This document shows, piece by piece, positions 15,632 through 24,638 of a stretch of DNA of 64,000 nucleotides (position 1 is the first letter of the stretch; the number at the start of each line of letters is the position of its first letter). The translations under genes were made by a program, and so were the position numbers. Under the pieces are notes generated by a model. The model did not search any database, was not told the origin of the DNA, and worked only from the letters and a program-made list of their open reading frames with translations. The stretch comes from Collinsella sp. GTDB lineage: Bacteria > Actinomycetota > Coriobacteriia > Coriobacteriales > Coriobacteriaceae. The stretch spans positions 1 to 64,000 of the forward strand of contig DXMV01000026.1 in assembly GCA_019414055.1 (NCBI GenBank). Direction: 5' to 3'.

Positions 15632-16452
15632 AGCGGGCGATCCATTCCATAAAGGCAGATATGATGCGTTTGCACGGGATGTTTCCAGCGAAGTTTGGTC
15701 TTGCGCTTATGCTGGCGTTCGGCCTTCTCTTCGGTGTCTTTCTAAATAACGGAGCAACGTTGCTAGCCTTTGGCTATGGCGTTTGTGGGGAGGATATTGG
15801 TTTCCTCTGGAATGCAATCGATCCTTCTGCGCCTGATGAGTCCCTTGCGCGCAGCGCTTTTGCCGGTACATCCCTGTTCGTTCCACTCATCGTTTGTTTG
15901 GTGCTTTTACAGGAGCATGGCTATAAAGAGGGGCACCGAATTTCTTCGGCAAGAGGTCTCAACCGCTTTTATGGGGCTCTAGCCCATGCATTTTCGTCTG
16001 CTTTAATAATTGGCGCAGCGTATGGCGCGCTTTGCCTTCTTCTTTTTGCAATAGCCATAATACGTGGAGGGCATAACTACTCGCACAACATACTAACTGT
16101 ATTTTTGCCTGCAATGATAGTCAACGCCGTATTGGTGATATCGGTTGCGCTGGAGACGGTGACCATCTATCGGATAACGGGCAGCGCCGTATTGAGCGGG
16201 GCTGTGGTAATAATCGGATTTGTCATGAGCTTGACGCTCTACGGAGCCTTCCTTCAGGCACCTATACCATCCTTGCGATGGATCTTCTTCCTTCCTGGGC
16301 CGTATCTTGGAGTCGGATGCGCCCTTGGGTATAGCGATATGGGCCAGCTGACGCTTCTGGGATATGGCGTGGCGGCCAGCTGTCTATCGGTTTTGGTATA
16401 CGCTCTCGTGAGCTTTCATGCTGGGGGTGTGCCCAATGGCTCATCAGATTAA
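15628..16452 (+). CDS. ABC transporter permease, subunit 1
   Basis: The 274-residue protein has about six membrane helices (near 20-45, 75-92, 112-142, 158-175, 186-210 and 235-262), the layout of ABC-2-type export permeases. Its ATG overlaps the ATPase stop (ATGA), which indicates tight coupling. GC content and codon use are visibly lower and more mixed than in neighbouring housekeeping genes, as in the rest of this operon. No sequence motif shows the cargo. Confidence 0.8.
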   Translation: MKRAIHSIKADMMRLHGMFPAKFGLALMLAFGLLFGVFLNNGATLLAFGYGVCGEDIGFLWNAIDPSAPDESLARSAFAGTSLFVPLIVCLVLLQEHGYKEGHRISSARGLNRFYGALAHAFSSALIIGAAYGALCLLLFAIAIIRGGHNYSHNILTVFLPAMIVNAVLVISVALETVTIYRITGSAVLSGAVVIIGFVMSLTLYGAFLQAPIPSLRWIFFLPGPYLGVGCALGYSDMGQLTLLGYGVAASCLSVLVYALVSFHAGGVPNGSSD

Positions 16453-17254
16453 AAGATTCCTCCATTCAGAATGGAAGCGTGTGATCAAATGGACGTACGC
16501 CTTAATCCTGGTAATTTATGCGTGCATGGTGGTATTGCAGCTTAATTCTTTCCCGATGTGGTTCTGTAGCCTCCGTGAGAACAGTTTCTTGGGCTTTTTC
16601 CCAGACCCGACGCTTCTGCTATCGGCGGAGGATGTCCTTCTATTTGGTAATGCAGAGGTTTTTCGTGGTCTGCTGTTCAACGTAGCCCCGTTGGCTCATG
16701 CATTGTTCTTTCCGTTCATCGCGGCTTGCATTGCGCCGCGCTTTGTCAGTTCGGGCTTTGTCGAGGAACCGTGGGGGTTGTCGGAGGCTCGGGGAGGGAA
16801 GCGTGTGTGCGCTATCGTTGCGCGAGCGATGCTGTCTTCTTTCGCCCTTTTGGGCGCGTTTATCCTGACGAGTGTCGTTTTGTACTGTCTTAACTGCGCA
16901 ATCGTTTTGGATGCTCAGCAGTATTTCAACCTGCATGTATTTTGCTATCGACTTGTTCTTGCTGCCGCCGCCTGCCTTGCATACGTGGTTTCTTGCGTAA
17001 TCGTTGTTTCCTATTTTGGGTCCGGCTTCGGTCCGATTGGCATGCTGTTGCTTGTCAACGTCGTAGCGATCTACATACAGATCGGGGCCAATTCCATGCT
17101 TCCGCTTCCAGCCTCGATGCTCATGTGGATTTGCGGCGTGACCCCGTTGGGGGACGGTCAATGCACCTCGATTTTAATTGACTGCCTCATAAACGTAGCA
17201 AGCATTTTTGCCATCTGCTTTACGGTCGACCGATTGTGGTCGAGATTTCTTTGA
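16436..17254 (+). CDS. ABC transporter permease, subunit 2
   Basis: The 272-residue protein has about six membrane helices, starting with WTYALILVIYACMVVLQL near the N-terminus. I chose the ATG at 16436, preceded by GGGGGTG, over the ATG at 16418; this gives a 17-nt overlap with the first permease gene. With the ATPase and first permease it likely forms a heterodimeric exporter. A GC-rich terminator follows at 17297. Confidence 0.78.
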   Translation: MAHQIKRFLHSEWKRVIKWTYALILVIYACMVVLQLNSFPMWFCSLRENSFLGFFPDPTLLLSAEDVLLFGNAEVFRGLLFNVAPLAHALFFPFIAACIAPRFVSSGFVEEPWGLSEARGGKRVCAIVARAMLSSFALLGAFILTSVVLYCLNCAIVLDAQQYFNLHVFCYRLVLAAAACLAYVVSCVIVVSYFGSGFGPIGMLLLVNVVAIYIQIGANSMLPLPASMLMWICGVTPLGDGQCTSILIDCLINVASIFAICFTVDRLWSRFL

Positions 17255-17296
17255 TTGTTTGTGAGGGATAAACATACCGAGCGTATCAAATACAGG

Positions 17297-17335
17297 GGGG
17301 GGCGGGCACCGTGGCTGGTGTCCGCCCCCCTTGGC
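17297..17335 (+). terminator. Terminator at the end of the ABC exporter operon
   Basis: GGGGGGCGGGCACC pairs with GGTGTCCGCCCCCC with one mismatch around a 6-nt loop. Only TT-GG-CTT follows, so the U-tract is weak. It lies between converging genes and may serve both. Confidence 0.7.
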
Positions 17336-17366
17336 TTAGGAGGCTTTAACTTGTGTAGCTTGCGAA

Positions 17367-18176
17367 CTAACGGGCCTGCTTAACCTTTGCCGCTGCCTCG
17401 ACAAACGACTTCCACAGGTTAAAGTCGGTCTCGAGCGTCTTCCACGTGTACTCAGGGTGCCATTGCACGCCCAAGCAGAATGGTTGGCCTTCGACCTCGA
17501 TGCACTCGGGAACGCCGTCGGTTGCCTTGGCGACCAAACGCGTGCTCTTACCCAGACGGTCGACGCAACAGTGATGTGCCGAGTTGGTCTGGATCAGCCT
17601 GTGCCCGCCAAGCGCGCGCTCCAGCAGCGAGCCCGGCACGACCTCGACGGGATGCACGGGGTCGTTGAGCACGTGGGTATGGCGCCACTGAGTGCGGCCC
17701 TCGCGAGCGCCCAGGCTCGGCACGTCCATGCACAGGGTGCCGCCAGTGGCGACATTGAGCAACTGCGTGCCGCGGCAGGTGGTAAAGAGCGGCTTTTTGG
17801 CGCGGAGTACCTCGCCGACCAGCTTAAACTCAAAGCTATCGCGGATCTCGCAGCAGAGGGTGGGGTCGTAGGGTCGATCATCGCCCCAACGTTTGGGATT
17901 GACATCGGGGCCGCCGGGAATGGCGATGCCGTCGGCGATATCGACGTAATGACGGATGACCTCAATGTCCTCGGTGATGGACATCTGCAGCGGCAGGCCG
18001 CCGGCGGCAAGGATGGCATCGACAAAGACACTTGCGATTTCCTCGTTGGGGGAGAGCGTCTCGCTCAAAAAGGGCTTCGCTTCTTCCCAGCGCGGTGCTA
18101 CCAGGATAAGCGGGCGGTCGGCGGGGTCGACGTCGACGTGCGGGGTATAGGACGATGAGGTACGGGTTCCGATCAT
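17367..18176 (-). CDS. Gamma-glutamyl-gamma-aminobutyrate hydrolase-type protein (peptidase C26)
   Basis: Class I glutamine-amidotransferase-like hydrolase of the PuuD/C26 group, which cleaves gamma-glutamyl bonds. From the ATG at 18176 it is 269 residues with IPGGPDVNPKRWGDD at 86-100, nucleophile Cys134 in FTTCRGTQLLN, and His240/Glu242 in WHPEYT, so the triad is complete. The start is uncertain: the frame runs 33 codons further to 18275, directly after the ABC ATPase gene, but those codons look non-coding. It lies downstream of a polar amino acid importer on the same strand, so it may act on an imported gamma-glutamyl compound. Confidence 0.83.
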   Translation of the reverse strand: MIGTRTSSSYTPHVDVDPADRPLILVAPRWEEAKPFLSETLSPNEEIASVFVDAILAAGGLPLQMSITEDIEVIRHYVDIADGIAIPGGPDVNPKRWGDDRPYDPTLCCEIRDSFEFKLVGEVLRAKKPLFTTCRGTQLLNVATGGTLCMDVPSLGAREGRTQWRHTHVLNDPVHPVEVVPGSLLERALGGHRLIQTNSAHHCCVDRLGKSTRLVAKATDGVPECIEVEGQPFCLGVQWHPEYTWKTLETDFNLWKSFVEAAAKVKQAR

Positions 18177-18280
18177 GGGCGTGGCTTTCGAATCCGGGTG
18201 GACATGGCGCAGGGGCGTGGCGGGACAGATGCGGCGCGGGACAGACGCTCCTGATGAATGTGCCCTGCGTGGCATTTGGG

Positions 18281-19045
<765 letters not shown>

Positions 19046-19081
19046 GGTGCTCGGCTCCTTATGACTCGAAATGGTAAAGCG

Positions 19082-19915
19082 TTAGCGGATGATGGTCGCG
19101 CCGGTCTTGTGCGAGACGTAGACAGCGGCCTTGTTGATCGCGACGTTGATGAGGATGTAGATGACCGCGATCACCAGGTAGACCGATACGAGGGCGTCGT
19201 AGTTGGTGATGAGCACGCGGGCGTTTTGCATGAGGTCGGGGTAGCTCACCACATAGGCGACGGTGGTGTCTTTGACGACGACCACAAGCTGCGAAATCAA
19301 CGACGGAATGATAAAGCGAATCGCCTGCGGCAACACGATTTTAAAGGTGATTTTAGCCTTGGAGAGACCGAGTGCCTGGGCGGCCTCGACCTGACCGCGC
19401 GGCACGGCGTTGACGCCGGCACGGAAGATCTCGGCCAGTACGCCGGCCGCAGCGAGCGCGACGGGAAGCGTGAGCATCCAAAACGACGGCAGTGCGATCT
19501 TGTACTGGGGCAGCACCAAAAAGAAGAAGTAGATGAACAGAAGGCTCGGCACGCCACGGAAGAAATCGGTGAGCACGCGGCAGACCGGCTGCAACGGCTT
19601 GATGCCGCTCGTGCGGCCGAGCATAAGGGCTAAGCCCAGTACCAGCGCAATGACGCCGGCGGTGAGTGCGACTTTAACGGTGCCCTCAAAACCGGCAAGC
19701 AGGAACTTCCAGGTGGTGAGGTGCGTAAAGAAGTACCAGTAATGGACCGAAAGCTGGCCGGTCACGTAAAAGCGCTGCAGTACCAGAGCGATGAGCGCGG
19801 CCACGGCAACAAGTGAGATGGCGGTGCCGACGCGAATCTTGGCACGCATCTTGGGGCCGGGAGCCTCGTAGAGCGCATCGCGCATGGTAAGTGCAGGGGA
19901 GGAATGTTTGCTCAT
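19082..19915 (-). CDS. Polar amino acid ABC transporter permease (second)
   Basis: The 277-residue HisM/GlnP-type permease has an N-terminal cytosolic segment and five to six membrane helices. The cytoplasmic EAA loop reads EAAQALGLSKAKITFKIVLP, which contacts the ATPase. Its start overlaps the end of the first permease gene by 4 nt, and 36 bp separate it from the ATPase gene. Confidence 0.92.
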   Translation of the reverse strand: MSKHSSPALTMRDALYEAPGPKMRAKIRVGTAISLVAVAALIALVLQRFYVTGQLSVHYWYFFTHLTTWKFLLAGFEGTVKVALTAGVIALVLGLALMLGRTSGIKPLQPVCRVLTDFFRGVPSLLFIYFFFLVLPQYKIALPSFWMLTLPVALAAAGVLAEIFRAGVNAVPRGQVEAAQALGLSKAKITFKIVLPQAIRFIIPSLISQLVVVVKDTTVAYVVSYPDLMQNARVLITNYDALVSVYLVIAVIYILINVAINKAAVYVSHKTGATIIR

Positions 19916-20571
19916 CGGAGGATCCTCACCTTCTTATCGATATAGTTGCCAATGTGGCTCACCGCAAAGGCCGTGCCCAGGTAGCCGAGTGCCGAGATAA
20001 AGAACGCGGCGACGCCGCCGAGCGAGCGCGTGTTGATGTAGCTCACCACGCCGGTGAGCTCCTGCGGCTTAAGCGGTACCTGACTGCCGAGCGCGGTGGT
20101 GAGCATGACGGCGATAAAGAGGTTGGTCATGGGCAGCACGCTCGAGCGCAGCGCCTGCGGAATCACGATCTTGGCGAGGATACGGCTGAAGCTCATGCCC
20201 AGCGAGCGGGCGGCTTCCACTTGGCCGACACCGACGGTGTTGATGCCGCTCATAAAGTTCTCGGAGCCAAAGGCAGAACCCAAGAGCACTGTGGCGACGA
20301 TGACGCAGGTGCGGTAGGGCAGGACGACCTTGAGCGGCGGCAGCGCATAGACGACGATGATGAGTAGCGCGATGCCGGGGATGTTACGGAAGACCTGGAC
20401 ATACAGGTCGCCAAAGACGCGCAGCGGCTTGAGCGGCGACACGCGCATCACGGTGACAGCGACGGCCAGCACCATGGCGATGGCAAACGACTCAAGCGTC
20501 ATGCCCCAGGTTGCTAGCAGGGCGTCGATATAGTTCTGGCCATAGAGCGACCAGAGCTCGGAGAGACTCAT
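19912..20571 (-). CDS. Polar amino acid ABC transporter permease (first)
   Basis: The 219-residue HisM/GlnP-type permease has about five membrane helices and an EAA loop reading EAARSLGMSFSRILAKIVIP. It is shorter than its partner because it lacks the long N-terminus. A 138-bp gap with no clear terminator separates it from the binding-protein gene, which usually allows higher expression of the binding protein. Confidence 0.92.
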   Translation of the reverse strand: MSLSELWSLYGQNYIDALLATWGMTLESFAIAMVLAVAVTVMRVSPLKPLRVFGDLYVQVFRNIPGIALLIIVVYALPPLKVVLPYRTCVIVATVLLGSAFGSENFMSGINTVGVGQVEAARSLGMSFSRILAKIVIPQALRSSVLPMTNLFIAVMLTTALGSQVPLKPQELTGVVSYINTRSLGGVAAFFISALGYLGTAFAVSHIGNYIDKKVRILR

Positions 20572-20709
20572 GCGGACCTCCCGCCGATAAGGAAAGGGGC
20601 TCCCGTGTGTACGGAAGCCCTGACAACTCAGTGAGGAAACAGTTTACCGCAATAAAGCGCATCATGCGTTTCCATATGGTTTCGTAGCGGCCGTTACTAG
20701 GCGTATTAC

Positions 20710-21705
20710 CTAGGCGCCGACCTCGGGCAGCTCGGGAACGTTGGTGTCGCCCGTGCGGTCGCCGATGCAGATCTGCCACAGCTCGGTCCAGGTGCCGTCG
20801 TCCTCGATCTTCTTGAGGAAGTCGTTGACAAAGGCGACACCGTCGGAATCGAGCGGCAGGCCGATGCCATAGGGCTCCTTGCTGCCGAAGGGCTTGCCGG
20901 CGATCTTGTACTTGCCGGGCTCGCGGACCAGGGCGCTCTGCTGCATGTTGTTATCGATGACGTAGGCGTCAACGCGGCCCTGCTGGAGTGCCTGGCGGGC
21001 CTCCTCGTCGGTCTTGAACTCCTGCTGGCTGGCCTTGGGAGCGAACTCCTCCAGGATGGCGGGGCCGTTGGAGCCGGACTGGACGGCGACGTTCTTGTCG
21101 GCCAGGTCGTCGACGCTCTTGATGTCGTCGTTGTCGGCGAGCACTAGGATAGCCTGCTGGGTGTAGTAGTAGGGACCGGCGAAGGAGACGAGCTTCTTGC
21201 GCTCGTCAGTGATGGTGTAGGTGGCAAAGACGGCGTCGACCTGGCCGTTCTGCAGGACGGACTCGCGCGTGTCCGAGGTCACCTGGGTAATCTCGACCTT
21301 GTTCTCGCCCAGGATGTAGTTGGACAGAAGCTGCGCGATGCCGGCATCGAAGCCACGGGTCTGACCGTCTTTCTCGTTGAGGAGGGAGAAGAGCGTGGAG
21401 GTCTGAACGCCACCGATCTTAAAAACGCCGGCGTCCTTGACGGCCGTGGCCCAGGTGCTGGCGGCTATGGCGTCGTTATCGGCCTTGGGGCCGTTGTCGA
21501 CGAGCTTGTCGAACGCCTTGGCGTCGAGCGTGGTGGAAGCCTCGGTATCATTGGGGCTCTTGGAGGAGCCGGCGGCGGAACCCTTGTCGGCCTCGGCGCT
21601 AGTGTCGGAGCAGCCGGCAAGACCAAGGCCGGCGACGGTTGCGAAGGTGGCGGCGACAAAGCCGCGGCGGTCGAGAACGACCTGCTGGGAGAGGTTTTTG
21701 CTCAT
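20710..21705 (-). CDS. Amino acid ABC transporter substrate-binding lipoprotein
   Basis: The 331-residue protein has an N-terminal twin-arginine-like signal (DRRGFVAATF, Arg13-Arg14) ending in a lipobox LAGC with Cys32 as lipidation site. A periplasmic-binding-protein type 2 domain of the polar amino acid family (SBP_bac_3) follows: FDAGIAQLLSNYILG, VFATYTITDERK, VAVQSGSNGPAIL. Glutamate, glutamine or cystine-type ligands are typical of this set. It heads the importer operon behind a promoter at 21749-21778. Confidence 0.92.
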   Translation of the reverse strand: MSKNLSQQVVLDRRGFVAATFATVAGLGLAGCSDTSAEADKGSAAGSSKSPNDTEASTTLDAKAFDKLVDNGPKADNDAIAASTWATAVKDAGVFKIGGVQTSTLFSLLNEKDGQTRGFDAGIAQLLSNYILGENKVEITQVTSDTRESVLQNGQVDAVFATYTITDERKKLVSFAGPYYYTQQAILVLADNDDIKSVDDLADKNVAVQSGSNGPAILEEFAPKASQQEFKTDEEARQALQQGRVDAYVIDNNMQQSALVREPGKYKIAGKPFGSKEPYGIGLPLDSDGVAFVNDFLKKIEDDGTWTELWQICIGDRTGDTNVPELPEVGA

Positions 21706-21748
21706 GGTAGAACACCTTTCTCAATAAAATCCCTAGCGGTTGAGTAGA

Positions 21749-21778
21749 GTTATACCCTATCGCGCTCAAATGGGTCAA
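21749..21778 (-). promoter_or_regulatory. Promoter of the amino acid importer operon
   Basis: On the minus strand TTGACC (21773-21778) and TATAAC (21749-21754) are spaced 18 bp apart, 44 bp upstream of the binding-protein start. Confidence 0.7.
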
Positions 21779-21820
21779 CACGAAATAACTCAGAAACATA
21801 CTTACCTTATGGGTTATTCT

Positions 21821-21870
21821 ACCTACCAAAAAAGGACAGGTTCACAGGCACCTTCGTGGTGGTTTTGACC
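21821..21870 (+). repeat. GGACAGG hairpin-family element, copy 3 (apparently chimeric)
   Basis: The left half ACCTACCAAAA-AAGGACAGG matches the copies at 8252 and 49541. The right half, CACCTTCGTGGTGGTTTTG, matches the right half of the copy at 44660. The two arms therefore pair poorly. It lies between the importer promoter and the twin palindromes. Confidence 0.65.
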
Positions 21871-21897
21871 GATGCAACGGCATGCCTTACTGTTTTG

Positions 21898-21952
21898 TCT
21901 CAATCTGTAACATCTGCAGCCATTTTTGCCGAGTAACTGTTACAGATTGAGA
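21898..21952. repeat. Palindrome on TCTCAATCTGTAACA, copy 1
   Basis: TCTCAATCTGTAACA (21898-21912) and its exact inverse (21938-21952) flank a 25-nt centre. A second, equally long copy starts 80 bp later. Confidence 0.85.
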
Positions 21953-21977
21953 TTATCTCCTTAGGGGAATTCGAATG

Positions 21978-22032
21978 TCTCGATCTGTAACAGTTAGACG
22001 GGAATTCGGGCCATAGATGTTACAGATTGAGA
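21978..22032. repeat. Palindrome on TCTCGATCTGTAACA, copy 2
   Basis: The left arm (21978-21992) differs by one base from copy 1; the right arm (22018-22032) is the same as in copy 1. The 25-nt centre is unrelated to that of copy 1. The 21706-22088 gap holds these two palindromes, the chimeric element, a promoter and a terminator. Confidence 0.85.
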
Positions 22033-22052
22033 TAATCGCGCCGCGAAAATTA

Positions 22053-22087
22053 AAACCTCCGCAGGGGTGCTTCCCTTGCGGAGGTTT
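22053..22087 (-). terminator. Terminator of the DXS-like gene
   Basis: AAACCTCCGCA pairs perfectly with TGCGGAGGTTT around a 13-nt loop, directly after the stop at 22089. T-rich tails lie on both sides, so it can act in both directions. Confidence 0.88.
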
Positions 22088-22088
22088 T

Positions 22089-23870
22089 TTACTCGTTGAG
22101 TAGCCTTACGGCTTCGGCGGCCATGTTCTCGACCGTCATGCCGTTCTGAGCGAGCAACTCTTTGGGGTCGTAGCGGTCGGGGAAGCCCTTGGCGATGCCG
22201 AAGGTGCGCGTGCGCACGGGCGTGCAGGCCAAGTAGCACGCGACACGCTCGCCCCAGCCACCGTCCAAGATGCCGTCCTCGAGAGTGACGACAATGCGAT
22301 GCTCGGCGGCAAGGCTGTCGAGGAACTCACGGTCGAGCTCAGTTGCATAGCGCGGGTTGACGAGCGTGGCCTCGATGCCGTACTCGGCAGCCAAGCGGTT
22401 TGCCACGCGCTCGCCCAACTCAAAGAAATCGCCAAGCGCGAGCACGGCCACGTCGCGACCCTGGCGCACCACGTTGTAATGAACGGCGCCGTAATCGGCG
22501 CCCTCGGCAGGCGCCAGATCGGGGCGGCTTACCAGGCCAATGCCCGGTACGCGGATCGCCACGGGATGCTCGCGGTGGTCGAGCGACCAGCTCAGCATGG
22601 ACAGATATTCCTCCATGCAGGCAGGTGCAAGGTAGTGCATATTGGGAAGACCGCCCAGCATGGAAATATCAAAGAACGAGAGGTGCGTCTCGGATGTGGT
22701 GCCAAAGATCGACGCGCCAAATACCAAGATGGTTGCGGGGGCGTCGTTGAGGCACAGGTCGTGCCACAACTCATCATAGGCGCGCTGCAAAAACGTGCCG
22801 TACACACCAAAGACTGGCTTGGCGCCCGAGCGCGCAAGCGCGGTGGCAAAGGTCACGGCGTGTTCCTCGGCAATGCCCACGTCGACAAACTGCTTGCCTG
22901 CCGCGGCGCGAAGCTCGGGTGTAAAGCCCATGATGTAGGGCGTGGCAGCCGTGATGCCCACAACCTGCGGATCGCGCTCGATGGCAGCGCTCAGGGCCTC
23001 GCCCGTAATATCGGCATAGGTGCGCGGTGCGGGCTCGCTCGGATGGCCCGGGCAGAGCTTGCGCCCAGTTGCCATGTCAAACGGACCCACGTGGTGCCAG
23101 CGCTCGGGGTCGCTCTGGGCCGGCTCAAAGCCCTTACCCTTGGCGGTGGAGACGTGCAGCACGATGGGATGATTGATATCGCGCAGCTCCTGCAACGCGT
23201 CGACCAGGGCCAACACATCGTTGCCGGCGTCCAGATAGCGGTAGTCGAGTCCCATGGCGCGGAAAACGTTGCGCTCGCAGGTGCCGTTGCTGGCGCGCAG
23301 CTCGGCCAGATTGCGATACAGGCCGCCATGGTTCTCGGCAATGGACTGGTCATTGTCATTGACGATGATGATCAGGTTGCTGTCGAGATCGGCGGCATTG
23401 TTAAAGCCCTCAAACGCCAGGCCGCCCGAAAGCGATCCGTCGCCAATGATGGTAATGACGTTGTAGATGTCGCCCGCCAGATCGCGGGCGTGTGCCAAGC
23501 CGCAGCCCAGGCTCACCGATGTGGAGGTGTGGCCCATGGCGAACAGGTCGTGCTCGGACTCGTCGGGATTGGCAAAGCCAGAAGCCTCACCATAACGCTC
23601 CGGATCGATATAAGTGTACGCACGCCCAGTCAGCGCCTTGTGGGCGTAGGTCTGGTGCGAAACGTCAAAGACAATCTTGTCGATGGGGGAGTTAAACACG
23701 CGATGGAGCGCGACCGTAAGCTCAACGACGCCCAGGTTGGGGGCAACGTGCCCGCCGACGGCGGCGGAGCTTTCGAGGATGGCGTGGCGGATCTCGCCGC
23801 AGAGCAGCGGAAGCTCGGCGCGATCGAGAGCCTTGACGTCCTCGGGCGTTGTCGTTTGCGTAAGCAGCAT
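22089..23870 (-). CDS. dxs: 1-deoxy-D-xylulose-5-phosphate synthase-like transketolase
   Basis: The 593-residue thiamin diphosphate enzyme has the DXS domain order: IVFDVSHQTYAHK, MGHTSTSVS, the ThDP motif GDGSLSGG ending in NDNDQS, an internal pyrimidine domain with VGIAEEHAV, and a C-terminal transketolase domain. It would condense pyruvate and glyceraldehyde 3-phosphate for isoprenoid synthesis. However, it is about 30 residues shorter than classical DXS, has DVSHQ for DVGHQ and TTSETHLS where DGPTHHG is usual. It belongs with a divergent DXS-like group seen in gut Firmicutes, so the true reaction is less sure. It is divergent from the HD-protein gene. Confidence 0.78.
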   Translation of the reverse strand: MLLTQTTTPEDVKALDRAELPLLCGEIRHAILESSAAVGGHVAPNLGVVELTVALHRVFNSPIDKIVFDVSHQTYAHKALTGRAYTYIDPERYGEASGFANPDESEHDLFAMGHTSTSVSLGCGLAHARDLAGDIYNVITIIGDGSLSGGLAFEGFNNAADLDSNLIIIVNDNDQSIAENHGGLYRNLAELRASNGTCERNVFRAMGLDYRYLDAGNDVLALVDALQELRDINHPIVLHVSTAKGKGFEPAQSDPERWHHVGPFDMATGRKLCPGHPSEPAPRTYADITGEALSAAIERDPQVVGITAATPYIMGFTPELRAAAGKQFVDVGIAEEHAVTFATALARSGAKPVFGVYGTFLQRAYDELWHDLCLNDAPATILVFGASIFGTTSETHLSFFDISMLGGLPNMHYLAPACMEEYLSMLSWSLDHREHPVAIRVPGIGLVSRPDLAPAEGADYGAVHYNVVRQGRDVAVLALGDFFELGERVANRLAAEYGIEATLVNPRYATELDREFLDSLAAEHRIVVTLEDGILDGGWGERVACYLACTPVRTRTFGIAKGFPDRYDPKELLAQNGMTVENMAAEAVRLLNE

Positions 23871-24098
23871 CGTTGTGGGTTACTCCATGCGAATCGTGCG
23901 CCGGCACTCCCTCGGCCGGCACAATTGCACAAGACAGTCTCGCACATTTTGGCGTTTGATATGTGACGGCGGCGCGGTAATTCGCCAACTGGTGGGGCAA
24001 AACGTTTTGTCCGATGCCATACTGGTAAATTCGATGATGATTTTATTCATTGCGTGCAGGCTGTGGCTTGCCGCCGAGCGCCGCCGGAAGGAGGCCGC

Positions 24099-24635
24099 AT
24101 GTCCGATACCGTTCGTGCCGAGAAAATCGCGTGCGAAGTAGACCATGCTGCCCGTCAACTGGCACAGGCGGGCCGTCTGGACCTGACGCGCGAGTTTATC
24201 CAGCATGGCGATGTGACGGTGTATGCGCATGTGACCTCGGTGGCGCGGGCAAGTCTGTCATTTGCCGAGCGCTTGGGCCGTGCTGGCATTTCGGTCGACC
24301 GCGCCTCGCTGCTGCGCGGGGCCCTGCTGCACGATTACTTTCTCTATGACTGGCACGATCCCGACCCAAGCCATCGACTGCATGGCTTTCGTCACCCGTT
24401 TTTTGCCCTGGCGCGTGCGGAGGAAGATTTTGAGCTGACGCCGCGCGAGCGGAATATTATCGTACGGCATATGTTTCCGCTGGTACCGGTGCCGCCGACG
24501 TGTCGTGAGGCATGGATTGTGTGCCTGGCGGATAAATGGTGCGCACTGCGCGAGACGGTCGCCGGCCGTCTGCGGCGCAAGGACGAGGCGGACGATGACG
24601 TGAGCAGCGAATCGAACGAAAAGAGGAGAGGGTAG
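24099..24635 (+). CDS. HD-domain metal-dependent phosphohydrolase
   Basis: The 178-residue protein has the HD-domain metal ligands: His44, the HD pair His78-Asp79 in GALLHDYFLYDWHD, and Asp145 in CLADKWCAL. HRLHGFRHPFFALARA lies between. The start at 24099 follows GGAAGGAGG. Its stop lies 3 nt before the GTG of the next gene, a membrane protein, so the two are coupled. HD proteins of this size often act on nucleotides or are linked to envelope functions, but substrate is unknown. The C-terminal 20 residues are highly charged. Confidence 0.82.
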   Translation: MSDTVRAEKIACEVDHAARQLAQAGRLDLTREFIQHGDVTVYAHVTSVARASLSFAERLGRAGISVDRASLLRGALLHDYFLYDWHDPDPSHRLHGFRHPFFALARAEEDFELTPRERNIIVRHMFPLVPVPPTCREAWIVCLADKWCALRETVAGRLRRKDEADDDVSSESNEKRRG

Positions 24636-24638
24636 ACG

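Noticed and set aside
21898..22032. Twin palindromes considered as a short CRISPR array
   Set aside because: Only two units, each is itself a palindrome with a different centre, no further repeats and no cas genes.
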